Shown here: piece after piece, positions 10,282 through 20,009 of the stretch
Position numbering within the stretch: position 1 is the stretch's first letter
Layout: every line of letters starts with the position of its first letter
From: Pelagophyceae sp. CCMP2097
Taxonomy: Eukaryota > Sar > Pelagophyceae
Reading direction: 5' to 3'
Length of the DNA: 53,792 nt
Assembly (NCBI GenBank): GCA_026770575.1
Contig: MU657168.1
Location: 492,485-546,276 of the forward strand
Made by a program: the position numbers and the translations under genes
The notes under the pieces: model-generated
The model's database searches: none
Told to the model about the DNA's origin: nothing
The model's input: only the letters and a program-made list of their open reading frames with translations

Positions 10282-12675
10282 TCACGACGGCGCCTTGAAC
10301 AGCGCCGCCATGTCTTCAGTCTCGTGTTCCACCTCAATCGTCTTGAACAGCGCCGCCTTGAACAGCGCTGGCGCCTCGACGCCCGCCGTCGAATACGCCC
10401 ACACGGTGCTCGCGAGCTCTTGCGCTTTAAACGTCTCGATCTTCGTCGGGGCTTCCGCTGCGACCGCTTCGAACAGCCCTGGCGCCTCGACGCCCGCCTT
10501 TGAAAAAGCCCACACGGTGTTTGCGAGGTCTTGTGAGTTGAACGAGGTGATCTTCTTCGATGCTTCTGCCGCGACGGCCTCGAAGAAGACCGGCGCCTTG
10601 ACTCGCGCCTTTGCAAACGCCCACGCGGTGTTCGAAAGCTCTTGCGGGTTGAACGTATTGATCTTGCTCGAAGATTCTGCTGCGATGGCTTTAAACAAAG
10701 TCGGCGCCTCGGCGCCCGCCTTTGCAAATGCCCAAGCAAGAGTCGCGAGCTCCTGCGAATTGAACGTCGAAATCCCCAATGCAAACTCTGCGGCGACCGC
10801 TTCAAAGAGAGCCGGGGCCTTGAAGTTGGCAGTGGCACAAGCCCACACAATATTCGAGACATCTTGCTGGTTGAACGTCGCCATCTTCCTCGGCGCTTCC
10901 GCAACAATGGCCTTGAACAGAAGGTTTTGCCCCTTGAAACGCGCCTTGCCGCCCGCCTTTGCGTACGCCCACGCGGTGCTCGAGAGGTTTTGCGAGTCGA
11001 ACGTCGCAATCTTCTCCAGTGCCTCTGCGGCGGCCGCCTCGAAGAGCATCGGCGCTGCAAAGCCCGCCTTTGAATAAGTCCACAGGATGTTTGCGAGCTC
11101 TTGGGCGTTGAACGTCTCGATCTTCTTGAATGCTGTTGAAGCGACCAAGTCCAACAGGGCCGGCGCCTCGAATTCCGCCTTTGCATAAGCCCACGCCGTG
11201 TTCGCGAGCGCCTGCGAGGTGAACATCTCGATCTTCCCTGGTGCTTCCGCGGCCACGGCCGCGAAGAGTAAGGGCGCCTTGACTCCCGCCGTCGCATAGG
11301 CCCACACCATGTTCGCCATGTTTTGCTCGTTGAACGTCGCCATGTTCTTTGCCGCTTTTGCGGCGGCCGCCTCGAACAGCAACGGAGCCTTGACTCCCAC
11401 CGTCGCATAGGCCCACACGGTGTTCGCGAGCGCTTGCGCGTTGAACGTCTCCATCTTCTTCGGGACCTCCGCAGCGACGGCTCCAAATAAAGCTGGCGCC
11501 GCGACCCCGGCTTTTGCATAAGACCACACGATGCTCGAGAGCGCTTGCGAGTTGAACATCCGGACCCTCTTTGTGGATTCCGCGGCGACCGCCTCGAACA
11601 ACAACGGCGCCACGACGCCCGCCTTTGTAAACGCCCAGACGATGTTGACGAGGTTTTGCGAGTTGAGCGTCGCAATCTTCTTTGGTGCTTCCGCAGCGAC
11701 CGCCTCGAACAACGACGTCGCCGAAACGCCCACCTTTGCATACGACCACACAATGCCCGCGAGCGCTCGTGGATCAAATGTCGAAATCTTCCCTGGTGCT
11801 TCTGCAGCGACGGCCTCGAACAGCGCCGGGGCCTCGACTCCCGCCTTTGAAAAAGCCCACACGGTGTTTGCGAGCTCTTGCGAGTTGAACGTCGCAATCT
11901 TCTTTGGCGCTTCTGCGGCGACGGCCTCGAAGAGCGCCGGCGCCTGGACGCCCGCCGTCGCAAAAGCCCAGACGATGTTTGCGAGCGCTTGCGACTTGGA
12001 TGTGGCCATCTTCTTTGGTGCTTCCAAAGCGACCGCCTCGAACAGCGCCGGCGCCTCGACGTTGCCAATCTTGATGACGCCCCAGCACGCATTTGCGAAT
12101 CCTTGTGATCCCCACTGGTCTGCATCGTTGACGATACTCGCCGTCGTGCGTTCGATGAGCTTGTGCAGGAGCGGTCGAGACGATTCCTCGAACGAACGGC
12201 TGCCGAGTCCGAGGCGATGCAGCGCCGTTGCGAGGTTGACGGGGTTGAAATATGCGCTCTTGGCCTCGAAGAGCGACAGAATTTCGGCGGCGGTCGCGCT
12301 CGCGCCGAGCTGCTTGTTGAGGGCGACGGCCGCCCGTTCGATGGGCGGCGGCGGCTCGGCATTCGCCTTTTTGGGCAACGAGGCGAGGCGCACCGTGATC
12401 CGTCGGCCGCCCAGCATCGCCCCGTCCATCGCACGGCGCGCGGCGTCGCGGTCGACCGCCTCGACGGTGACGTAGGCGACGCCCCGCGGCTGGCCCGTCG
12501 CACGGTCGTTGGGGACCCGAACGTCCCGCACGATGCAGGCCGCTTCGAACGCCTCGCGCACTTGGGCAGCCGTGGCCAGGCTCGGCAGGTTGCGCACGAA
12601 GAGCCTCGCCTCTTCGCCGCCGTGGGCGCCGCGCACCTGCATGAGGACCGCCAGCGGCTTGCGAGGCCAGGTCAT
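10282..12675 (-). CDS. RRM plus heptatricopeptide-type repeat RNA-binding protein
   Basis: One uninterrupted 797-residue frame, unusual here because most neighbours have introns. Residues about 20-100 form an RRM: the RNP2-like strand ARLFVRNLP and the RNP1 region GQPRGVAYVTVEA. After a helical linker, about fifteen 37-residue repeats fill residues 215-780. The consensus is (I/M)ATFNSQxLANxVWAxAKAGV followed by xAPALFEAVAAEAPKK. The 37-residue length and the conserved W match heptatricopeptide (HPR)/DUF1601-type arrays of organelle RNA-binding proteins. The repeat with GGKARFKGQ has an insertion, and the last one runs into a degenerate duplicated tail (ALFKT...ALFKAPS). A role in mitochondrial or plastid RNA stability is inferred. 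No RAP domain is seen at the C-terminus, and no clear transit peptide precedes the RRM. Confidence 0.85.
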   Translation of the reverse strand: MTWPRKPLAVLMQVRGAHGGEEARLFVRNLPSLATAAQVREAFEAACIVRDVRVPNDRATGQPRGVAYVTVEAVDRDAARRAMDGAMLGGRRITVRLASLPKKANAEPPPPIERAAVALNKQLGASATAAEILSLFEAKSAYFNPVNLATALHRLGLGSRSFEESSRPLLHKLIERTTASIVNDADQWGSQGFANACWGVIKIGNVEAPALFEAVALEAPKKMATSKSQALANIVWAFATAGVQAPALFEAVAAEAPKKIATFNSQELANTVWAFSKAGVEAPALFEAVAAEAPGKISTFDPRALAGIVWSYAKVGVSATSLFEAVAAEAPKKIATLNSQNLVNIVWAFTKAGVVAPLLFEAVAAESTKRVRMFNSQALSSIVWSYAKAGVAAPALFGAVAAEVPKKMETFNAQALANTVWAYATVGVKAPLLFEAAAAKAAKNMATFNEQNMANMVWAYATAGVKAPLLFAAVAAEAPGKIEMFTSQALANTAWAYAKAEFEAPALLDLVASTAFKKIETFNAQELANILWTYSKAGFAAPMLFEAAAAEALEKIATFDSQNLSSTAWAYAKAGGKARFKGQNLLFKAIVAEAPRKMATFNQQDVSNIVWACATANFKAPALFEAVAAEFALGISTFNSQELATLAWAFAKAGAEAPTLFKAIAAESSSKINTFNPQELSNTAWAFAKARVKAPVFFEAVAAEASKKITSFNSQDLANTVWAFSKAGVEAPGLFEAVAAEAPTKIETFKAQELASTVWAYSTAGVEAPALFKAALFKTIEVEHETEDMAALFKAPS
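10390..12150 (-). repeat. 111-base coding tandem repeat array
   Basis: About fifteen copies of a 111-base unit encode the 37-residue repeats of the RRM protein. At DNA level the copies share blocks such as gcgagctcttgcgagttgaa (plus-strand sense) but are diverged. The array is therefore old enough to be selected at protein level rather than freshly amplified. Confidence 0.8.
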
Positions 12676-13071
12676 CGACCTCGCCTGCCGGCCGGAGCGT
12701 CAAGCGCGCGAGAGCCCTCTGGCACAGAGACGGGCTACAAGACGAGACTGCCAGTCGAGAGGCGGCCCCAGCCCTGCCATTGGGCAGGTTTGCGGGAACA
12801 ACTTGAAGAACGACAGAAAATTTCCGGCGGGAGCTTCGCTTTAAATCGCGTCGTTGATCTGAATCTGCGGCGTTGGCAGCCAGCAGCTATCATCGGCGCG
12901 ACACCGCAGCCCAAGATTGTTCGTCACCCGCAAGAAACTGGCCTGGTACAGAATCGCGACCTCGCATGAACTGACGCCACACAACACACGCCCCGTTGGC
13001 TCGTCTGCGGAGTCGATTGGGGCGGTCCAGGGCGTCGGCGAGCTTGTCAAGCCATGGATTTACTCGAGAGC
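12676..13071. other. Intergenic spacer, one doubtful small frame
   Basis: A 69-codon minus-strand frame at 12841-13050 has no recognisable features. The stretch likely holds the RRM gene's 5' UTR and the 3' UTR of the lumen protein gene. Confidence 0.35.
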
Positions 13072-13818
13072 CTACTTAGCCTGGCAGGCGGCGAGCTGCT
13101 GCTTGGTCAGCTTGGGGTTCGTGCAGGGCACCATGGACCAGACGTTGCCATCGGGGAACGTGAGCTTGCCGTTCGTCAGGCCTAGCGCGGTGGTACGAAT
13201 GTGGACGCCGCTCCGGAAGCGCCATTTCATCTGACGGCCGGGACAAGCGCGTTTCCCCGGCGTGTTCTCTGCCGCGAGGACGTAATCGCCACGAAGTTCC
13301 GGGTCTCCCGCGCGTCACCGACGCGGTGGGTTGCCGCCCGTCGACGAGAAGACGGCCGCGACGTCGGCGGGGCCGCCCTTGGGAGTGAAATCTACGATAA
13401 GTTGCGGCGCGTCGACGCCGTTGTAGCCCGGGCACGCCACGGCCGCCTTGGCGACCTATGGGGGCGGCGTCGACGTTTGCGGTTCGGCGGCCGTAGACGC
13501 ACCCAGGGCTTGCCGTCCTCGTCGGCGCCTGCGCAGGGGCGATCGCGCGGGGTCTCGACCGGTGGATCCACACGAGTACGCGCCGTAGACGGAAGCGAAT
13601 TTCGTGCCCGAGATGGCCGCGACGCGGCGCGTGCAGCCGGGGTGGTTCGGGTCGGTGTACGTGCCGACGAGCTCATCGCCGCACGACGCCGCAAACGCAG
13701 GCGCCGCCACGACCGTCGTCGCGACGGCGACAGCCGTCTGCGCAACGAAGCCACGGCGGCCCAGCGCCAGCGCCGACGCGCCGGGGACTAGCAGCAACGC
13801 CACGATGAAGGAGAGCAT
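13072..13818 (-). CDS. Tat-targeted thylakoid-lumen-type conserved protein
   Basis: Four exons are inferred at 13572-13818, 13503-13528, 13323-13455 and 13072-13181, including a 26-base microexon. They sum to 171 residues plus stop. The N-terminus is bipartite: an ER-type signal (MLSFIVALLLVPGASA), then a twin-arginine lumen signal (GRRGF followed by a hydrophobic run and APAFA). The mature protein begins CGDELVGTYTDPNHPGC, then has DEDGKPW, IVDFTPKGGPADV and GKLTFPDGNVW, with several Cys. I know this pattern as a small algal plastid family without an assigned function. Lumen location is inferred from the double signal. The donor of the third intron is the least certain junction. Confidence 0.65.
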
Positions 13819-14060
13819 AATGATCTCAAGCACGCACTCGGTCGCTAAAAGAAACGCAGACGTCAGAATCGGGGCGGACAAACGAACCCGGGCTATCCAT
13901 CAATCACCTCTCCGAGGAGCTCTGCCTCCGAGGGGCTCTGCGCGAGCCGCAGTTGCAGGCGACAAGCTTGCTGCGCACCCCCCCAAAGGATATGAATATA
14001 TTTAGGACTCAAAAAGGGTCCCCGGCTTCGTCCGCGGTCCGCGTCTTCGGTGCCGTGCGC

Positions 14061-15448
14061 TTACCAGTCGCCGTAGCGGTAGTCGTCCCAGTGGCCCGGC
14101 GAGTGGAAGAGCCAGAAGGACGGGAAGACCTTTTCGCCTTCAAGGGACTCAAGCTTTTCGACGAGCGCCATGGAAGTGAGCTCATTTTTCCCAAAGTCCT
14201 TGAGGGCGGTTTCGATGCCGTTCCGGGCGTCGTTGAGCTGGGCGTGCCACCGCATCTCGGAGACGTAGTGCTCGACGTTGTGCAGCTGCATGTAGTCGTA
14301 CTCATCATCCGCAGGAGGGTCCGACGGCACGAACGCGTGGCACCGCGCGCTTTTCAAAAGAGGCTCCAGCGCGGCCAGCTTCGCCTCGGCCTCCTGCCAA
14401 GTTAGCTGCGCCGCCGTCGCGTTGGTGGACGCGTCGAGGTCGTTGGGGAAGCCCAAACGGTCTCCAATGTCGACGAGGCCGGCGTACGCCGCGTCCGACG
14501 TCGTCAGCAAAGCGCGCGGCTGGCTGTCCTCGGCGGCGGCCGTGTCGTTGAAGTGTCTTTCGAAAGCCTCTACAAAGTGCGCAATCAGCTCGCCGCGCCA
14601 GTCCTCGTCGCGTTTTGCAGCCGCCTCGCCGTCCTCAGGCTCGTCGACCCAGCGGTCGCCGCCGTCGCCGTCGGCGTCGTGATCCTCCACGAAACCATCG
14701 CCGTCTACGTCCCCGGGCGCGTTGTGCGATCGGCGCACGAACTCTTCCCTCTCCGCGGCGTCGCGCCGCAGCTCGCCCAGAATCTCCTCGTGCACCTGCC
14801 GGTGGCGGTCGCTGGCAGCGCCGCCGTTGGACAGCATGGGCGCCACGATGCGCTGCTCCAGCACGGACCGCAGCTCGGCGAACAAGGCGTCGACAGCGCC
14901 CTCGAGATAAGGCTGCAGCGCCGCCTTGGCTTCAAACGTAAAGGCCTCGGTCGCAAAGGCCTATTTTGCCAGATGCGGGGGCACCCGTCGCCCAAAAACG
15001 CCGCGGGGGCCCGACGCACCGCCGTGTCCAAAGCCTTGGTCACGTTAGCGCGGTGCGTCCGCTCCAGCGTGCGCAGGCGCGCGCGCAGCTTCAAAGCCAC
15101 TTCTCGCTCGTGCATGTCCATCTCCAGGTGCCTGAAACGAAAGGGTGCGGGCCTCGGAGGCGGGTGGGGTGCGGCAAAACCCTCGGAGGCGATCACGGAG
15201 CACAAGGGACCCCGCGGCCTCCGCACTGTTCGAGTTCTTGGCCGAGCTTTGTAAACCTCGAGTGCGCCGAGTGCTGCGCCCTACGCGGCGGCGTCGGCTT
15301 CGGCGGTGCGGCGGCGGGGGTCGCACAGTCGGTACGCGGCGCGTCGGCGCGCGAGCTTCGGCGAGATGCTCTTCAGGAGCGAATCGGACCGCCAGACGGC
15401 CAGCACCGCGACGATTAAAGCCAGCGCGACGCAGCCGACGTAGCGCAT
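14061..15448 (-). CDS. Membrane-anchored coiled-coil protein with EF-hand-like loop
   Basis: Three exons are inferred at 15285-15448, 15020-15131 and 14061-14960 (391 residues plus stop). The N-terminus is a signal anchor (YVGCVALALIVAVLAVW). It is followed by a long charged helix (EMDMHEREVALKLRARLRTL and on) and a second helical region. Around residue 185 the stretch DVDGDGFVEDHD matches a 12-residue EF-hand loop, with D at positions 1, 3 and 5 and G at 6. It is followed by an Asp-rich acidic tract. The C-terminal domain is rich in His/Trp/Tyr and ends SFWLFHSPGHWDDYRYGDW. I do not recognise a family. A type II membrane protein with a calcium-responsive segment is inferred. The start at 15448 was chosen because it opens the hydrophobic anchor. 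Confidence 0.6.
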
Positions 15449-15968
15449 GCACGTCCGCCGGCCCAGCACGTACGCCGGCTCAGTGTCGTTAGAACCGCCT
15501 GCGACTCGAAATGCGCCGCCGCGACGCGCATCGCTTGCGAGCCAACCTCTGCGGCGCCGCGGCGGTTCGAAGGGAGCGCACCTTTTGTCCTCTTCACGCC
15601 GACGAGGCTCTCGAGGTCCTCCATCGCGCGTGCGCCGCTCGAGCTCGGCGGCAAAATCCGAATCAGCTCGGCGATTGGAAAAATTATTCGCAAGGTGGGG
15701 CAGGGTATTTTTGCATGCTCGCAGGCCTCCTGCGCGCGTCTCGCGGGAAGTAGCGAGCCGTCGACGACCCGCACGCGCCGATTTTCCGGTCGTGCATTTG
15801 CATTCCTCTTTTAGCGACTGATTCAGAAAATTTTCAGACCACGCTCCGTCAATTCTGCCCGTCAGTTCCGAATCCCGGTGTGCTCGGAAACTTGCGTGCT
15901 CGACCCCGCGTGCTTGTTGCTGACCCGCGCCCTTTTCACGCAGCTTCGCCCTCCATCCACTCGTTAAG
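15449..15968. other. Divergent promoter region
   Basis: This is the shared upstream region of a minus-strand membrane protein and a plus-strand secreted protein. No motif stands out. Frames crossing it on the minus strand continue the downstream gene without a credible N-terminus. Confidence 0.45.
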
Positions 15969-17097
15969 ATGCCTGCCAGCAGCAGTGCCCGCGGGGCGCT
16001 CGCGATCCTGCTGTTCAACCTGAGCGCCGTGCGCGTCGCCGGCGGCGGCAAGATCGTCGTCAAGGCCAAGGCGGGCACGGCCAGCCGAGTCCAGCTCCGG
16101 CCCACGGCGAATAACCAGTGGCAGTGCGTGGGATAACCAGTGGCAGTCCCGTCCGGGCGCATACGCGCCAAAGGAGCACCGCCCGCCTCGCGCCTCGCAC
16201 GACGCTCGGCCGCGCAGGTGGAACAAGGTGACGCTCGCCGGCGAGTACGACTTTGACGAGTTCAAGTACGCGCCCGCGTCGCTGAGCCTCGGTTTCAAGG
16301 AGTCGGTGAAGACGGTGCCCTACGCCGTCAAGGTCGACGTCGCAGAGCCGTTCACCACAAAGCCAAAGCCCGTCGCCAGCCTCGCCATCGGCGAGTCCTT
16401 TTTGTCGTCGCGGCGTAGTCTCCTGCACAGTGCATGATCCGCCATCCGCGACGCCAGCGCCCCCTAGGCCCGGAGAAACTGCAGGTCGTCCTCGACAGCA
16501 AGTGCTACGTCCCCAAAAAGGTGTCCGCCGCGCACACGATCAAGCAGGTCGGCCTCAAGCTCATGCCGAGCTGGTCGCCGCGCAGCCTCGACACCGAGTC
16601 CAAGGGCCTCGAGCTCAAGACGACGTGGGAGCTCAACGGCCCGCGTGCCGTGTTGAAGAGCGTCCTCGCGCCCTACGCGCGGCCCAAGTGCGACTTTTCC
16701 TTTGAGCTCGACGCCGAGGGCACGCGCAGGCTGAACTTCCAGCCTTTACTGGGGGAGGACGCCAAGCTTGTGAAGTACACCGTTGAGCAGGACTTTGCCA
16801 ACTCGCGAGGGCCCGCGTCCCAACGGAGGCCGCGCCGGAGGTCCTGCGCGCGCCGGCACCTGCGGACGCCGGCTTGCGAGGGTATATAGCAAGGGTATAT
16901 CTCGCAACACTAGGCCCGTGAAGCAGGTTGCGGCGGAGCTGTATGCCAACGAGGTCTCGCTCAAGGCCAAGGTCCCCGTCTCCCTCGCGCGCCTCAACCT
17001 CGCCGCCCTCAAGGGCTCGTTCACTCCGACGCTCGTCGTGCCCCTCGCCGAGCCCAAGGCGTTCAAGTTCTCCTGCTCGCAGCAGTTTGACTTTTAG
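15969..17097 (+). CDS. Secreted or envelope beta-rich protein, unrecognised
   Basis: Four exons are inferred at 15969-16123, 16218-16414, 16468-16816 and 16914-17097 (294 residues plus stop). A signal-like N-terminus (ALAILLFNLSAVRVAGG) leads into alternating strand patterns: KIVVKAKAG, KVTLAGEYDFDEFKYAP, SLSLGFKESVKTVPYAV, LQVVLDSKCYVPKK and a final KAFKFSCSQQFDF ending in Phe. Alternating hydrophobic strands and a terminal aromatic residue are typical of beta-barrel outer-membrane proteins. A plastid or mitochondrial outer-membrane barrel is possible, but I cannot name a family. The junction after exon 3 is uncertain; an alternative donor lies near 16775. Confidence 0.55.
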
Positions 17098-17434
17098 GCC
17101 CTGCGCGCCTGCGGCAAAAGCCCGCCCCGCGGCCACGCCCGCCACCGCGACGACGCCCGCCTCGCGTACGGCGCCCGCCGTCTGCGCTGGAAGCAGCGCG
17201 CCGTTGAGGCCCAGCTCCGACGTCGCCTCTGCGGCCGCACCGCCTCCGCACGTCGAATACATACGCTCGAGCCGAGCTCGGCACATAAATATACACAGTT
17301 TTGCACGACGCCCGCTCGGGGCGCGCGAGCCACCTTCCCGAGCCTCTCGTCGAGCGTAGGCACAATCAGTCTATAACAAAGGGGCGGTGCGAGATGCGCG
17401 CCGTTAAGGCGTGGCGGCGTTGCGGTTCTGGAGG
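17098..17434. other. Short convergent intergenic region
   Basis: It lies between the 3' ends of the beta-rich protein gene (+) and the Elongin-A-like gene (-). Nothing beyond likely 3' UTRs is visible. Confidence 0.4.
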
Positions 17435-18786
17435 TCACTCGGGACGGCTGCGAGGCACCGGGTGCGCCCGTGCCGGGTGCGCCCTGGGCGCCTGGTGCGC
17501 CCTAGGCGCGTTTGCGGCGGGGTTCCGGGGCGGCGGCGGGCGGCTGGGCCGGCCGGAGACGGACCACTTGTGGCGCATCTCCGCGACGCTGACGGCGCTC
17601 GGTACGCCGCTGCACAAGTCGCTCGATGAGCGGCTCCGCTTCGTCGGCCGAAGGTGCGTCGGCGCAACCTGGACAGATGGCTTGCGCTTGGACTCGGAGG
17701 CGTACATTTCCTTGGCGCGCTGCGAGAAGCGGTCGCGCTTCAGCGCTTCAACTTTAGCCGACAGTTCAAAGAGCTGCCGCCAAGTCGCGCACGTCCGCAG
17801 GCCGTCGACCAGCACCTAGCGCGAAAAACGTGCGGACCAAGAAGCCCGCCGTGGAGGACGCTCAGACCACACAACTGCACGGCCCTCGGAAGGGACGATC
17901 TGACCAAATTCCGCGTCCTCCAACAAATATCCAGACACCGAGGCGGACGTCGTCGTCTTCGGCGGCGCCGGGCGCGCGCTCGTCTTCCCGCTGGAGCTGC
18001 GTCCGCGCGCGCGCCTTCCAGCGGCCGAGGATCGCGCGGGCTTGGGGCTGTGCCGCCGTCTCGAGCTTGGCAAACCGCGACAGCGCCTTTCCGACGCCCG
18101 TCGACTGCAGCACTTCGACGGGCCTGCGCGTCGGCATTCAGAGGCGTGCTGCCTTCGAGGCGTCGACTCACATTGGCGTCGACTCTAGGGCCGTGAGCGC
18201 GGCTCGTGCGCCCGTCGTCATCTTGGCGGCCGAGACCGCGGCGTCGAGCCTGAAGCGCACCGCGTCACAGTGTCCCCGACGGCGTTCGAACCCGGCACCT
18301 CGCTCGATTTGTTGGGTGGTTGGGTTTGTTGCGTGGTTGGGGCGCGGGTTCCGTGCTCGGTCTTGTGGCGTCGGATCTTGTCCTCGAGCAAAGGCAGCGG
18401 GCAGCAGCCCTTGCGCTCGGCGGCGGCGCAGCGGGGCCGCCAGAAGCCGGCGTCTGACGTGGATGAAGCGAGCCACGGGTGGGCGTCCTCGAACCCCGCG
18501 ACAAACTGAGGCGACGCCGAGCTCCGAGACACGATGACCGCGTACTGCCTAGCGCTGCGCGTGCGGCGGCGGACGCGCCGACGGTGCGCCGAAAGTGGGG
18601 CGCCCGAATGCTGCGTGGACGCCGAGCGCATTACTCGGGAGGGAGCGGCCCCGCCGACTCGATGGACTCAAAGTTCCTCGAGAGGACTTCCGAGCAGAGC
18701 GCCGTGAGCGACTCGAGGCGAGGGGCGGATCGAGGCGCCGGCGCATTCCGAGGCCCGACGTCGAAGAGCATCTCGCGCTTCGCCAT
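17435..18786 (-). CDS. Elongin-A-like protein: BC-box plus TFIIS N-domain
   Basis: Exons are inferred at 18635-18786, a second from 18548 downward, a third ending at 18172, then 17937-18123 and 17435-17815. The first exon has a consensus BC-box, SLTALCSEVL (S/T-L-x3-C-x3-L), then NFESIESAGPLPPE. It joins in frame to an Elongin-A/F-box-like stretch (FEDAHPWLAS, GFWRPRCAA). The third and fourth exons form a TFIIS N-terminal (LW) domain: ALTALESTPMPVEVLQSTGV, GKALSRFAKLE and ILGRWKARAR. The last exon is basic and Ser/Pro-rich. Elongin A binds Elongin B/C through its BC-box and acts in transcription elongation and as a Cullin-RING substrate receptor. The same roles in the nucleus are inferred here. 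The junction between exons 2 and 3 (about 18250-18400) is unresolved. Domain order differs from animal Elongin A, where the TFIIS domain comes first. Confidence 0.65.
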
Positions 18787-19409
18787 CGCACCGCGGCGGC
18801 CTCGTGGCGATACGGAGAGGGGCCGTTGAGGTGAAGGCCGCCCCCCCTGCACCGAGATCGACGCCCACCGCGGCGTTGCACCCCTTGACACCCCGTCCAG
18901 ATTTTTTGGGGCCAAAAGAGAATTCGAACAATTTTAAAAGTCGCCAAAAATGAATTCCTATCAATATCGAGTCGCGCCTTACTCATAATTTAATGCAGTT
19001 CTACTGCAGTGCAGTTGTTTCAGTTGGATCGTCCGTTCGATTTTTTTTGAGCGCGCCTACGGGGGTCCTATGATCGTCGTGGCCTTTTGGGTTGCACTGG
19101 GTGGCCCGCGCGCTTGCTTCCGCCCAGATTCGGAGTGTTTTTTTTTCCTTTCCCCTTGGGCGCATACAATTGTATTTCTAAAGTAGGAATTCCTACCCTC
19201 GACCTCGTAAAAAACGAGTAGGCGCCTCGTTCCCATTTTACGAGTAAAAGCCCGAGTAATAAAAGCCGAGTAGGCGAAGTCGTTCCCAATGCAGTAGTAC
19301 TGCATTGCAGTAGTTTCAGTTGGGTCGTCCGTTGGATTTTTTTCGATCGCGCCTACGGGAGTCTTACGATCGGCGGGGCTTTCGGGGTGCACTCGATGGC
19401 CCGCGCGCT
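18787..19409. repeat. AT-richer region with a duplicated ~120-base segment
   Basis: Two related copies lie at about 18992-19112 and 19288-19409. Both begin aatgcagt, share gtttcagttg, tcgtccgtt, gcgcctacggg and tgcact, and end in ggcccgcgcgct. The second copy is cut by the assembly gap. Copy 2 opens with the palindrome atgcagtagtactgcat (19289-19305). Between the copies are cgagtaggcg...cgttccc direct repeats (about 19217 and 19268) and the palindromes atacaattgtat (19164-19175) and gtaggaattcctac (19183-19196). No gene is supported. Confidence 0.65.
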
Positions 19410-20009
19410 NNNNNNNNNNNNNNNNNNNNNNNNNNNNNNNNNNNNNNNNNNNNNNNNNNNNNNNNNNNNNNNNNNNNNNNNNNNNNNNNNNNNNNNNNNN
19501 NNNNNNNNNNNNNNNNNNNNNNNNNNNNNNNNNNNNNNNNNNNNNNNNNNNNNNNNNNNNNNNNNNNNNNNNNNNNNNNNNNNNNNNNNNNNNNNNNNNN
19601 NNNNNNNNNNNNNNNNNNNNNNNNNNNNNNNNNNNNNNNNNNNNNNNNNNNNNNNNNNNNNNNNNNNNNNNNNNNNNNNNNNNNNNNNNNNNNNNNNNNN
19701 NNNNNNNNNNNNNNNNNNNNNNNNNNNNNNNNNNNNNNNNNNNNNNNNNNNNNNNNNNNNNNNNNNNNNNNNNNNNNNNNNNNNNNNNNNNNNNNNNNNN
19801 NNNNNNNNNNNNNNNNNNNNNNNNNNNNNNNNNNNNNNNNNNNNNNNNNNNNNNNNNNNNNNNNNNNNNNNNNNNNNNNNNNNNNNNNNNNNNNNNNNNN
19901 NNNNNNNNNNNNNNNNNNNNNNNNNNNNNNNNNNNNNNNNNNNNNNNNNNNNNNNNNNNNNNNNNNNNNNNNNNNNNNNNNNNNNNNNNNNNNNNNNNNN
20001 NNNNNNNNN
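19410..20009. other. Assembly gap of 600 N
   Basis: This is a run of exactly 600 unknown bases. Repeats occur on both sides, which suggests that the assembler failed in repetitive DNA and that the gap length may be nominal. Confidence 0.99.

Noticed and set aside
9909..12503. An 864-codon Arg/Ser-rich frame on the minus strand over the RRM-repeat gene
   Set aside because: It is a shifted frame of the 111-base repeats and GC-rich codons. It has no domain and a repetitive RRCSRRS pattern created by the true frame.
17404..17667. An alternative last exon for the Elongin-A-like gene (ending RRTERRQRRGD...)
   Set aside because: It looks plausible but needs a frame switch with no usable intron; the straight frame to 17435 needs none.
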